Origin: UBA922 sp964565405
GTDB taxonomy: Bacteria; Patescibacteriota; Patescibacteriia; Magasanikbacterales; UBA922
Length of the DNA stretch: 47,853 nucleotides
NCBI GenBank assembly: GCA_964565405.1
Contig: CAZMEW010000005.1
Span: 1 to 47,853, forward strand
Direction of reading: 5' to 3'
How positions within the stretch are numbered: position 1 is the first letter of the stretch; each line of letters starts with the position of its first letter. Both the position numbers and the translations under genes were made by a program. This document shows, piece by piece, positions 5,966-19,100 of this stretch. The notes under the pieces were generated by a model, which was not told the origin of the DNA, made no database searches, and saw nothing but the letters and a program-made list of their open reading frames with translations.

Positions 5966-7075
5966 TTATTCTGCTTTGGTTGCACTATTTTGTTCAAAAA
6001 TCTCAGCCAAAGGATTCCGCACACCATCAATCACCCTTACCTTAGAAGCTAATAACCGATTATTCATATAGTCTGCAAAAGGCTTTGCGTCATTTTTGTC
6101 CACTCGAAAGAATATATTTCGTGCGCGCACTTCTTCTCTTTCTCTACCGGTATTCGGATCCTCACCCATCTTTTTGTCATCCACTCTTATGATATAGAAA
6201 CCAGCTTCACTCTCGACTAATTCACTTGCCATTTCTCCTTTTTCGAGAGAAAAAGCTTTTTCTTCTAGTTCAGTACCCAACATTCCTCGTACAAACCAAC
6301 CCAAATCTCCCCCAAGTGGTCCTGTAGCATCTTGTGTAAATTCAGTTGCGAGAGTCTCAAACGATTCCCCATTCTTGATCCGATCAAGCACTGCTTGCGC
6401 TCTCCCACGAGCTGTTTCTCTATCAACAGGATAGCCTATTGAGTCAAGGTATGTTTTTACGAGTTTACGCTCAATTTCTGTTGGAGTAACAATGTGTTCT
6501 ACAAACTCTTCGATACTCCACCCATATCTTTGTCGTATATTTTCTTCTGCTTTTTCCCTATTTTCAAAATTTTGTATCAACTGGGTATTTACCGTCTCTT
6601 CTAGTTCTTCTTTGGTTAATTTCACGTCATATTCATGAGCAACTTCAGCTGTAAGATTATTGATGAGCAATCGCACTAGCACATAATCTCGCAGCTCTCG
6701 ATCATTGAGCTTCGTTAATTGCCCCGTAGTATCAGTTTCAAAGAACATTTTGGTTGCCCGCAATTCTTCGACATAGGTCGTATACTCAATCTTACGGTTA
6801 TCCACCCATGCTACCGGTAGATGAAAAATTCGAGCGGTTGTTATGGTGAATGGTGTCTCTGATAATTCACTTACCTTTCGTACTCCAATTTTGTACCACA
6901 CACCAATACCGCCAAATACTACTACCGCCAGACCTACCACACCAAGCACCACACGCGTCCGCTGTGTATTCTGTATGTTATACCAAACTTTCTGCACAAT
7001 TTTGCTTATTTTATTTATCTTACCTACAGCCTTATTAAAAATCTTATTTATTTTACGAGAATACGACTCTTTCAT
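5966..7075 (-). CDS. Membrane-anchored parvulin-like foldase, paralogue 2
   Basis: Same design as its neighbour: a basic N-terminus, one membrane helix (about residues 42-62), a SurA-N-like helical region, a parvulin core (RIKNGESFETLA, GGDLGWF near residue 252, GFYIIRVDD), and then a VRARNIFF strand after the core, in place of the usual VRASHIL at its front. The His of the HIL motif is Asn here, so this copy may be less active as an isomerase. It is first in the two-gene operon; its own promoter lies immediately upstream and the next gene starts 33 bases after its stop. The two copies clearly come from a duplication. A role in folding secreted surface proteins is inferred from the family and location. 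Confidence 0.75.
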   Translation of the reverse strand: MKESYSRKINKIFNKAVGKINKISKIVQKVWYNIQNTQRTRVVLGVVGLAVVVFGGIGVWYKIGVRKVSELSETPFTITTARIFHLPVAWVDNRKIEYTTYVEELRATKMFFETDTTGQLTKLNDRELRDYVLVRLLINNLTAEVAHEYDVKLTKEELEETVNTQLIQNFENREKAEENIRQRYGWSIEEFVEHIVTPTEIERKLVKTYLDSIGYPVDRETARGRAQAVLDRIKNGESFETLATEFTQDATGPLGGDLGWFVRGMLGTELEEKAFSLEKGEMASELVESEAGFYIIRVDDKKMGEDPNTGREREEVRARNIFFRVDKNDAKPFADYMNNRLLASKVRVIDGVRNPLAEIFEQNSATKAE

Positions 7076-7083
7076 AAAGTAAT

Positions 7084-7112
7084 GATATAAAAAGTATTAC
7101 CATTGTACCCAA
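7084..7112 (-). promoter_or_regulatory. Promoter of the parvulin-like operon
   Basis: Minus-strand TTGGGT (7107-7112), 17-base spacer, TATATC (7084-7089). The predicted transcription start falls about two bases ahead of the ATG at 7075, so the transcript is nearly leaderless. Confidence 0.55.
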
Positions 7113-7114
7113 TT

Positions 7115-7149
7115 AAAAGTCCTCTGTCTATTTTAGACCGAGGACTTTT
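7115..7149 (-). terminator. Terminator of the giant surface-protein gene
   Basis: AAAAGTCCTC (7115-7124) pairs with GAGGACTTTT (7140-7149), and the loop itself contains GTCTA/TAGAC, making one nearly continuous stem with A/T tails on both sides. It lies six bases past the stop. Confidence 0.85.
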
Positions 7150-7154
7150 TGATT

Positions 7155-10100
7155 TTATTTTCGTAACTTTCCAACCCATCCAAACAAATCTTCAAAGTTA
7201 CCCATAATAACCTGGAATACTGACTCTTCTTTTTGCGGAGTAAGTACGGTCAAAGTCTTTGATCTTCCAACATTCTCAGAAGAATCCTTACTTTCGACTA
7301 CAAATTGGTAGACATTTCCAGGCTCAAAATTGGTTACTACCACAATATGTTTCTTCGTGTAGTTGGTGTCCAGTACCGTACTCTGTGTGAATTCGGCGTC
7401 TTCAGTTCCAAATCCATTTCGATAGAATACCTGACTCGTAGAAAGTTCATTCGTCATCCACGATATGATCACTTGAATTCGATCTTTTCCACCTGGAATG
7501 ATCGAGGAATCAGTCTTGATCTGAGAAATGATAGGTGATGCATCCGTGTCATCCGTCAAGAATCCTTGGATGAGTTTACTTACTGTATTCCCCGCACTAT
7601 CCTTACCCGAAAGCTCAACATCATAGACAACCCCACCCTCAAGACCCTTCAATGTCAACGAATGCTCTGTCAAAATACTTGGATCTTTCACTACTTGGCG
7701 CGCCTCTATCGAAGGTACCCCATTGCGATATGGTGTGAATGCGATACTTGAATCTGTCGGTAGACTGGTGACCCATGTAAATGTTGCTTCATCAGGAGCA
7801 ATAATACCTATCTTATAACTACTAATTTCGATTGATTGAGATTTGGTGGTAAATGAAAAATCTTTGGATCTTGATTCAGCACCCGTAGGGGTACGAGAAA
7901 TGACACGATACCGATATGTTGTTGCTGGCAATAATCCAGGTATTTCAACTGAATGATCATTGGTGAACTCGATTGAATCTCCGATAGTTTGGTTATAGGT
8001 ACCTTTCTCTACAAAAACACTTTCTGGCACGATTTCAATCAATGAATTAGACGCCTTATCAGTAGTCCAGGAAATGATTGCATTATTTGCCGATTCATTG
8101 ACTACAGGCTGACCACCAATTACTGGACGTGGAAGCAGATCTGATAATTGCTGTATGATCGAAGCTTGATCCAGCAGGGAAGATTCAAGCACTTCCACAC
8201 TCACCTGTGTCGACAGACTCTTAATCAATTCTGCCGCTTTTTGCATTGATATGAGGAACATTTCTTCTGCAGCATCTGGTTCTACAGTCTCCTCTTTTTC
8301 TGTTGAAGTAGTAGGAGAAATCGGCGTATCAGAAAGTGTTGTAGTGAATGAACCAGTACTAAACGCGCTTCGATTTCCTGACGCATCTGCAGAACTAATT
8401 CGATAGGAGTAGAGGGTAAGTGGGAGTAAATCACTCAACACAATTTCGTGATTAATTGTGCGATCGAGATTGACCCCTGCTTTACCATAACTAAGTGTCG
8501 TTCCAAACTCAAGTACGCTATCGGATCCTTCATCTGTTGTCCATAAGATTTTTGCTCCGGTTCCATTTACTTCCGCCACTTGCGCATTGAAGATGGTTGG
8601 TGCAGTCGTGTCACGTGTAGACCCACTGCTTCCGCCACCACTTGATGACCCGGTGTTTGCAGCAGCTGCAGCCGCTTGTTCTCGTAATAATACTTCGCTC
8701 TCTTCTGAGAGGGTTTCAAGGGTTTCAAAACTTTCTATAGTGGAAGTTGCGATATTACCACTCAAGTCTACCGACATAACATAGTAATAGTACACCGTCG
8801 ACGTCGCAAGCGAAGAAAGTACTACTGCATGAGTTCGATCATAATTAGAATTCGTAGTTGTATATAGGTCAGGTGCAGTAGTCGAAGATGTGCCGTAATA
8901 TACCTGACTTGTTGCACCCTCGTCCGTTGTCCATGCAATAAGTGCCTGATCATCAGTCACGACTGTCGTGGTTACTGATGTAATAACCGGAGGCGTATAA
9001 TCAGTCGAGTCAGAAGTGGTAGTTGAAAATTCAATAGCATTTGAAGTATTAGCATTTACGTCAGTATTGGTGAACCGGACATAATAGAGTGTATCAAGGG
9101 TAAGTCCTGAAATTGTAAAATTATGAGAGGTGTTTAGATCATCATTTGAAATTAAAGTTCCATATGATGTGCTGGTGCCATATTCCAACACTGTTGTTGC
9201 AGGTTCGTTAGTACTCCATGAAACAATCATTGCAGCATCTGAGACCTCGACATCAGTATCCGGATCAAAGGTTGCTACCGGCGGAGTCTGATCATTTAGA
9301 GTCGTGAAAGTATGGTATATGATTTCCCCATCTACCACATTTTTATCTTCAGCTACACCTGACTTCACATAATAATAATATGTGGTACCCGCGGTAAGAT
9401 TGGGTAGTGTCACTATATGATCATTCACAGCATCTGCGTTTCCTACCAATGTAGAGGAAGTAAATAAATTATCCAATGAATAGTACACATAAGAATCACT
9501 TGCCTGATCTGTGGTCCATACTACTGTTACTTGCGTATTCGAAATATTAGAAACTCCAATGTCAGAGATTGAAGGACCCGCAAGTGTAGTGACAATGTGC
9601 CCATCAGGATTTGGCGTACTTGTACCTACGTTGTTCGACGGATCAACTGAACGTACCTGAAAATAATATGTTGTATCAGGTGTAAGGCCGGTTAAGATAA
9701 CCTGATGTTGTCCAATTCCTAATTCATTATCCGCAAGAGATACCGTACCCACACTCGGTGCTTCTGAGAAATCACCGCCAGGAACTTCAATATAATCGAT
9801 ATATGAATTCGACAACTCATCAGTATCCCACGTGATGGTGACTGATTGTGTGCCTACATCCGAAGTTGCTACATTGGTAATGGTAGGTGGCGTTGTATCA
9901 CTCCCACCCTGACCGTCAGGTTTATCCCCCAAAACTTCTGAATAATTGGAGATATTTCCCTCGTCATCTTCAACAGTAATTTTGTAATAATAAGTAGTAC
10001 TAGCATTAAGATCCTGATCAATATAATAATTGAGTGCCCGATCAGTCTCGGTTGCCAGCACACTAAACGCCTCACCATCTGTCGACCGATAAAGTGTATA

Positions 10101-13100
10101 ATTATTAAATCCATGAGTCGGAGCAGGTATCACTTCCCATGCCAAAAACTCTCTCCAATCTTCTGAATCTGCGTTTGATACATCTTGATATACAAAGTTC
10201 GGTGGAGCATATAACGTCTGTATGAGAATTATGTCACCATTCGAAGAAATGTTTCCATATGCATCACGAATTTGGTAGTACACTTTTGCCGGACTACCAA
10301 GAAAAGTCCATGATGAGGTTACCGTGTATGGAATCCATTGGCCAGAATTACCATTGGTGCCGTCATTACTCAAATCAGAATCACTTGATAATTTCATTTC
10401 AAGCCCAGACATCGTGTCGTCGGTTACCGTAATCGTAAGTGAATCCGAGACATCGTCTCGCGCATCAGTAACAAAACTGGTCACCACAGGATCAGTAGTA
10501 TCAAGAGTAAACACGTTTGATTCGCCAACACCAATATTATTGGCAGCCTCTCCATCGTTGGCTCTAAGACGTATCTTGAAATTCGTATTATTATATTGAT
10601 TGTTATATGACAATGCAGGTGTCCACGTGAGTGAATAACTTGTATACGTAGTTGATGATACTGAGTCAACCGCAATACCCGCCCCAAAATCCCCACTAAG
10701 AGATGATGATACAGCGGTTGTCCAAGTTTCTCCACCGGGTGTACTACACCCTGCCGTACAATATTGCAAATCAACCGCTACCACGCCTTGAGTTGCTCCT
10801 GTTGAAGTATCAAGATCTCTTACTTCATAGGGTATAATCACTGTACCATCACTCGCCTGTACAATTGTGCTCGTACTAATCATTATGTCTGGTGTTGCAT
10901 TAACTGTATACGTAACTGAAATATCTGAAAGCGTAGGAGTTACGATTCCGTTTCCTTCAAAAAATGCCCGGTATTGAATCCACCGATCATTTGCCCCATC
11001 CCCTAAGGCTGCAGGAATATCTTCTCCACCGCTACCATCGGTAAAGTACGTGTTATTTGTTCCGTCAGGACCCACCCAGGCTGTCCAATCTGCATTATCA
11101 GGACTGGTACGCACCTGAACTTTGAAGGTAGTACTACTCGGTGTAATTGCTGTCCATGAAATTCCAGCAAAAAAGTTCAAAGCAGAGCCTGAATCAAAAG
11201 GTGAAGAAATAAATGAACCAGTGGATGGACCATAATAACTTATTGCGACATCTTCAACGCTTGGTACATTATCTGTACTACTTGTAAATAGTATCGCTCG
11301 ATATTGATAGTACCGTCTTCCATCAAAATTAGTATTAAGTGCTTGCCCCTTTGAAACAAATGTCCATACACCATCACTTAGATCTGATTGATTTCCTGCG
11401 CGTACTTCCATCGTAACTGATGCTCCCGTTGGTACAGTGTCATTCCAATTCACCGTACCAAACGTAGCTGAATATCCAATATCTCTAATACTTGATACAA
11501 ATGTACCGACAACAATATAGGTAGAACTTGCCGTTGAATAATCTGTTAAATTAGACATGACTTGGAACGTATAGGTAGTGCCCGGCGTAAGTCCGGTAAA
11601 GGTACGCGAAGTCTGGGTAGTCGTGACTGTGTCGGCCGCCGTAGAGGAAACCGTATAATAAGTCGACCCTGTGACTGAAGTCCATGTGATCTGGATACTA
11701 CTTGTGGTAGGCCACGCAAATGAAGTAATTGATGGTGGAAGAGCTAGGGTAAGTGTACTCGACACCGAAGAATAGGTTGTGGTTACTCCATATGAGTTAG
11801 CTGGTTGAACCTGAAAACTATATGACGTATTAGGAATGAGTCCGGTAAAGGTACGCGACGTCTGGGTAGTTGTGACCACTGCTCCTGCGGTAGATGAAAC
11901 CGTATAGTAACCCGCCCCACTTGCTGCAGCCCAATTTACTGTCACAGTTGAAGTTGTGCGACTAAAACTTGTAATTGTTGTTGATGAAGGACTGGGCGAA
12001 GGAGGGGTAATTGTAGAAGTTACTGTCGAAGATGCACTTGATTGACCATAGGCATCCATAGCCTTAACTTGGAAGTAATAGGTTGTAGAAGGTGAAAGTC
12101 CAGAGATGATGGTACTTGTCTGAGTAGTGGTCACACTACTAATACTACCCGAGAGGGCAGTCGTGGTTGGTGACGTTGCCAATGAACTAGTGGTGCCTCC
12201 ATTGAACGAGATATTCGGTAATCTAACATTAGAATCTAGTGTTCTACCGGTGCTCCACGCAACAGTATCATTAGCATCGGCCCGAATGCGCTCTGGGGTA
12301 GTGGTAGTAAACCTATAATAAGGTGAATTACTAATCCATGGTTGAGTATCTTTAATTATCAATATCTGTAGACTACTTGTTCCATTATAGGAAAAAGTTG
12401 GTGATAAATTCACACTCTGCCACCCACTCGCTGCAGAATTTGTAAATGAGCCTGAATACACTTGCGTATACCCTGTTAGACTAGTCACCGAAGTGGGTGT
12501 TGTAGTCGCAGTTGTATGTTTGAGGTAAATAGTAACACCACTAATTGTACCTGTTTCTCCACCGATCTTGTAAAATCCCAATGAAGAAATAGTGAATGCT
12601 CTACCACCCAATTCTTGAGGAAGATAAATCATTTCTGCTGACGAATAATTGTAGAAACGGTTTATTGGCGTACTCAAAACATTATCTTGCACCCCTGATA
12701 CACCTGTACCAATATACCCATATCCTGCAGCATTGGCAAAAGTTGTCGTAACTGAAGTTGAGTAGTATATCGTATAATATGAAGCTCCGGTAATTATATC
12801 CCAATAGACTTGGACAGTTGAATTCGTATCAAGTGTGTTTTTATTAAGAGAAGTAAAGCTGGGGGTACCCGGCGTAGACGGCTTTGGAGTGCTCGTGGTT
12901 CCTACACTCGAAAATGCCGTATCTCTCCCCCACATATCAGTAGACTTGACCTGAAAATTATAGGTAGTCGATGGAGTAAGGCCTGAGAAGGTGTAATTTG
13001 TATTGGTTGTCGTGACCGTCCCTGCAGTTGAAGAAACAGTATAATAAGAAGTCCACAATACCGAACCCCAATTCACCCGAATTGTATTACTCGTGATATT

Positions 13101-16100
13101 AGTGAAGGTAGAAAGCACAGGTGCATTCGCAATCGATGAAAGAATAGTTGAAGTCGCAAGTACATTTGAGAACGTACTACTCTGGTTATACGCGTCATTA
13201 GCTTTGACTTGGAAATAATAGGTGGTAGACGGAGTAAGCCCGGTAAAGGTACGGGAAGTCTGAGTTGTGGTTACAGTACCGACAGTTGAAGAAACGGTAT
13301 AATAACTTGCGCCGTAAATTGCATCCCAGCTTATCTGAATACTTGAGGTACTATTAGTTGATGAGACAATAGTGGGAGTTACCGGTGGAGGTGGAGTTAA
13401 TGTGTAAGTAGAAGTAACTGTTGAAGAATTACTCATTTGACCATATTGATCGACGGTATGAATTTCAAAATAATACGTTGTTGATGGAGATAGAGCACTT
13501 ACCAGATAGTTTGTCTGTGTGGTAGTGACTGTCGTAATGGTACCAGTAAGGACTGGGGCAAACGAAGTAATACTAACCATACCATCACCGGCACGCATGG
13601 CGGGGGTACTACTCTGATTTGAGCCCGTATTATATGAACCACCTCCACCTCCACCCATTGAAGCAGGTGTTCCTTGCCCAGCACCTCCTGAATATCCTCC
13701 ACCACCTCCACTAGCCTCAGTAGTACTTGGGTTTCCACCTCCACCTCCACCTCCACCGAATCCACCATAATGAGTAGAAGTGTATGCTGTAGGACCTTCG
13801 CCACCTGTGCCACCATTCAACGCACTCAATGCTACCTCACCCCACGCACTTGTATTACCATCAGTCTTAAACCCTGCAGCACCCCCAACCGTACCATTTC
13901 CATTAGTTCCCGGGGTACCTGTCCCATCACTTTTGGTAGTACCCGAAGTGGTTGTGACACCACCAACCCCAGCACCACTTAGAGTGCTATGTGAACCACC
14001 TCCACCTCCTGCAACAATCAAGGGTTCAGAAGTATCTGCCGCATCCCACACAAAACTACCTCCACCTCCACCACGGTTCCCAGCAGTTGAATTGGTCATA
14101 CTACCTGTTTGCCCCACAATAATTTTTATCACTTGTCCAGCAGTAAGATCAAAATTTCCTTGGATTCCTGCGCCAAGACCACCTGGTTTTCCCCCAGCTA
14201 CATACCCACCACCCTGTGCTCCATATGCAGCAATCTGATAGGTTCCTGTCTGCGGTACCACCCATGTCTGCACACCTGCACTTACGGTTACACCACCGTC
14301 CAAATTGCTACCGGAATATACAGCATCACACTGTACTTGCGAAGGACCATCGCGCCCAACAGCTCCACAAGTGGTAAATGAAAAAACTCTATTACTCGAT
14401 GTTACAGATGTACTTCTATATAAAGTATAATAAGATGCACCGCTAATGGAATTCCAACTCACCTGGATGGTAGTCGTGGTAATATCTGTAAGACTCGATA
14501 TTTCGGGAGCGTCTAGTGGATCAAGTGCAAGAGTGCGTGACGAGGTCACAACCGAAGAAGTACTTGAAATACCGTTTACATCAGTTGCGGTCATTTGGAA
14601 ATCATACATCGTGAATATAGAGAGATTCGAAAATGTTCTGCTCGTGAGTGTAGTTGTTATTGTTCCTGCAGTTGAAGAAACTGTGTAATAACTTGCTCCA
14701 GAAACTGCACTCCAATTGACCGTAATAGATGAAGTCGTAATAGCTGAAAAACTAGAGATAGTAGGGGTATATATCTGGTCAGTACGTGTCGACGAGACTG
14801 TTGAATACGTACTCGTATTACTATATGAATCAGTTGCCTGAATCTGAAAATTATACGTCGTCGTTGGGGTGAGATTACTAAACGTGCGACTAGTAAGTGT
14901 AGTGGTTACAGTTGCACCCGCAGTCGAAGAGACTGTATAGAATGATGCACCCGAAACCGCACCCCAATTCACCGTAATCGTAGTCGCTGTTTTAGTATAT
15001 GAAGAAATACTTGGCTGACTCGGTGACACATTATCAAGCACCACAGTGGTCGTGACAACCGTACTGGTCGACGTACCATCGTATGCAATCACATACAGAC
15101 AATATGTCCCATTTGCAGAAGGTAGTTGGGTCTTCGAGCTCCAGGTCGTTGTTACAGTATTTGCACCAGGCGTTGTCGTTATACTACCTAGTTGATACCC
15201 CGTACTCGTAGCATTATTCAAGACAATATTTGCCTGTCCATACGTCGATGAGGGCGTGCCAAACAATGTAGTAGTCGCCTGAGTACCATTAAACGCAACA
15301 CAGGAGCCCGAGCTATACCGATATGTCACACTCAATAAATCGCGATTCACATCATCAAAAACCGTCTTAATAGTCACATGACCCGTTCCATTTGTCTGTG
15401 CTGTTGCTGCAATCGAACTAGCAGTTGGTCTTCCGAGATTATTGATCGTTACCGTACTCGTAACTACAGTACTCGTTGCCACTCCATCAGACACTATTGC
15501 GTAAATACAATAGATACTATTTTCTACAAATGGTAGTTGTGACTTTGAATCCCACGTGGTTGTAACAGTATTTATCCCCGATGCTGTGGTGATATTGCTT
15601 AGCTGATAGCCAGTACTTGTAGAATTATTTAATACAATACTCCCCTGTCCATAGGTAGAAGACGGAGTTCCGATAAGCGTGGTAGTTGGAAATGCACTAC
15701 TATACGCACCACAGGCACCCGCAGAATAACGATACGTGATCATAACAGGATCATCATCGTTGTCGTCAACATTCGCAACTAATGTAACGTACCCTGATTG
15801 GTCTGTGGATGTCACCGCTGTAAAAGCTGGTTGTCCTTCATTTACACCACTAGAGATAGTAATTTCTCCATGACCTGATCGAGCACCCGAGGTATATGTT
15901 GCGCTTGCTGTAGAATAACTTGATCCACCACCACCTCCACCACCTCCACCATCATCACCATTTGTGCTGCTATCTCCGCTTCCACCTCCACCTCCACCGT
16001 AATAACCTCCACCACCTCCACCACCTTCACCATATGTACTATTACTACCAGTTCCTCCAGTTCCACTCGCACCCACGGTACCGCTTCCATTTGCACCCAC

Positions 16101-19100
16101 ACCCGCAGTACCTCCCGCGCTCCCTGTTCCTCCTCCACCACCTCCACCTCCACCTCCACCTCCAGCAGCTCCTCCATTCGCACCACTTGCACCTACCTGA
16201 CCACTATTTCCACCAGTTCCACCCTGAGTATTGGCTCCGCCTGCGCCGTCATTCTGTCCACCTCCACCTCCACCTCCACCTCCACCCGCGACAACCACTC
16301 TATTTCCCAATGCTGTACCCCCAGAACGTACATCAGAAGCTCCCCCTCCTCCACCACCAGCACCTCCATTAGTACCTACTACATTTGCACTTCCACCGCC
16401 ATTATATCCACCGGTAGTACCAGTTGCCGCACCACCTACATACACATACAGTGTTGAAGCAGGTGACACACTTATCGTACTCACAACCCGCGCTCCCAAT
16501 CCTCCCGCAGCAGGAGTCGTAACATTGCCAGTAGAAACCAATCCTCCTGCAGCTCCAGCTGCACCATACGCGTCAATCGTTACTGAGGTAACTCCAGCAG
16601 GAACATTATAAGTTTGTTGTGCACCTGTATAAATAAATGTAGTTGAGGTTGCCGTACTGACTAGGGTAGAAACAAAACTTGGAGCCCTGCCCGTCAGCGT
16701 ACTGGTTACCGTAGAATACGCACTTTCTTGACCGTACGGATTAGTTGCCTTAATCTGGAAATAATAGGTCGTCGAAGGTGATAAATTGATGAAGGTGTAG
16801 GTATTAAGAGTAGTTGTGACTGTGCCTGCAGTTGAAGAAACTGTATAGAACAGCGCGCCTGATACAATATTCCAATACAGCTGTATTGATGAATATGTTT
16901 TGTAGATTGAATTGATGGTAGGTGTGGCTGGAGGGTCAATACTGTCAGTCAAGGTCGTCGTGACTCCTGAAAAATTACTTGACCTACCAAACATATCGAC
17001 CGCATTCACTTGGAATGCGTAAGTTGTACTTGGTGTAAGGCCTGTAAACGAGCGGGATGTCTGTGTAGTTGTAACTGTACCCGCAGTTGAGGAAACGGTG
17101 TAATATGCAGCATACGTTACTGCTCCCCATCCTACAGTAGCGGTTGATGTTGCTTTGGCCACCGAAGTAAAGACCGGAGTACTTGGAACCGGAGGAGTTT
17201 CAGTTATTGTCGTAGAAACATCAGAAAAGTTACTACTCTGCGCATATGCATCTGTTGCTCGCAACTGGAAACTATACGTTGTTGAAGGACTTAATCCACT
17301 AAAGGTGTATGTTGTTTGTGTTGTAGTCACCACCCCTGCGGTTGATGAAACTGTATAGTAAGAAGTGCTTGAAACTGCCGCCCAATTAATCTGCACACTG
17401 GTTGTCGTGTTTACAAAACTTGAAATGGTTGGTGTGTCTGGAGCAGGGATAACAGTAATCGTGGTCGATGCGGCAGAAAAACTACTACTTTGATTATACC
17501 CATCATGTGCTTTTACTTGAAATGTATATTCAATGTTTGGAGGTAGATTGGTAAAAGTGTAATTCGCATTTGTCGTAGTGACCGTACCAACAGTTGACGA
17601 TACTGTGTAGTAAATTGCTCCATACACTGACCCCCATGTTACCCCGATAGTTGTTGTCACATTTGAAAAACTTACAATGTCTGGTGTTGCAGGAGGTGGT
17701 GGAGTCTCCGTGAATGTTGAGGTGACCGATGATGAAACGCCACTTTGTCCGATTTCATTGACGGTGCGAACCTGGAAATAGTACGTCGTTGATGGTGATA
17801 AATTAGTGAAAATAAAATTAGTGTCCGTCGTCGTAACAGTCTCAATTGAACCGGCAAGATTGGTTACAGTAAGACCGAATTTAGTATTAGGACGATTGAG
17901 TGTTTGGGTGAGTGAAGTTACCCCAGATGAAAATGCACTTGAATCATGGTAATAGTATCGTGCGCGATACTCCGAAGTCGTGGTATAACGGTAATATGGT
18001 CGAGTGGGTGTAAATAATTCATTCCCTTTGACAATCAACATTTGCAAATTATCTGTGCCATTGTATGCAAAAGGCGTAGTTGATACCCCGACCCAGCCGC
18101 TTGAAATATTATTGGGGAATGAACCCGAGTACACTTGCGTATATCCCGCTGTACTCGCTACCCCTGAAGTCAGGGTGGTACCGGAAGTATGCTTGAGGTA
18201 AATCGTCACATCATTCACGGTAGTCGTTGTATTCCCGCTATCTTTGTAAAACCACACTGAGTCAATCGGGCCAGCACCTCCACCGATTTCATCTTTCGTA
18301 TAGAGCATTTCGGACGCAGAATAATTGTAAAATCGATTCCATGGCAATATATAGTCAGCCGAACTACTCGTCCCAACCGTCGATGAATTACTGGTTACCA
18401 CTTGTGAAGTTGAACGAGAAATTATGTAATACGATGCACCGCTAATCGGATCCCAGAATACCTGAATGGATGAGGTAGTATTGGTAAAATCTGAAATGGT
18501 TGGTGGGGCAAGTTGTGGTAATGTTTCTGTTGAAGTTGTCGATATTGCACTGAATGCACTATTCACCCCATTGATATCATGCGTACTTACCTGAAAAGAA
18601 TAGCTGGTGTTTGGAGTAAGCCCAGAAAATATACTGGTCGTTGCTGTAGTTGTCACGGTTCCTGCTGTTGAAGAAACAGTATAGTACACTGCCTCAGCAA
18701 CACTACTCCAATTCACCGTGACACTTGTTGTCGTAATGTCTGAAAATTCATTTATCGATGGTATGGTAGGGCTTGTAAAGGTTGTTGTAGGGCTCGAGAA
18801 CCCACTGCCAATACCACTGCCATCAACCGCTTCGATCTGGAATATATATGCAGTACTTGGACCAAGCCCCGTGATCGTCGTCTGTGTATCAGTCGTCTTG
18901 ATAATAACTCCTGAGGCAGTAGTCGAAACGTTGTAATAACTTGCGTCTACGACCGCACCCCACTGTGCCACAATACTTGAAGTCGTCGGATTGAATGCCG
19001 AAAACGAAGGTGTATCGATCGCACGCACAACCATAACAATCGATGCGCATAACACGCCCACGATTATAGCTACCCTAAACATTGTTTGTGATATATGTTT

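Noticed and set aside
15920..16300. CRISPR array suspected from regular repeats in the giant gene
   Set aside because: The repeats are short codon tracts in frame with a coding sequence, with no unique spacers of constant length and no cas genes nearby.
15842..16372. Low-complexity open frames on both strands around 15842-16372, with Val/Glu-rich and His/Leu-rich products
   Set aside because: They are frame-shifted readings of the same GGTGGA-type repeat in the giant gene and make no protein-like composition.
13780..16611. Plus-strand open frames rich in Pro and Ala opposite the glycine-rich domains of the giant gene, for example 13780-14238 and 16231-16611
   Set aside because: They are the complement of Gly-codon runs in the true gene, have no ribosome sites and no promoter, and encode only low-complexity sequence.
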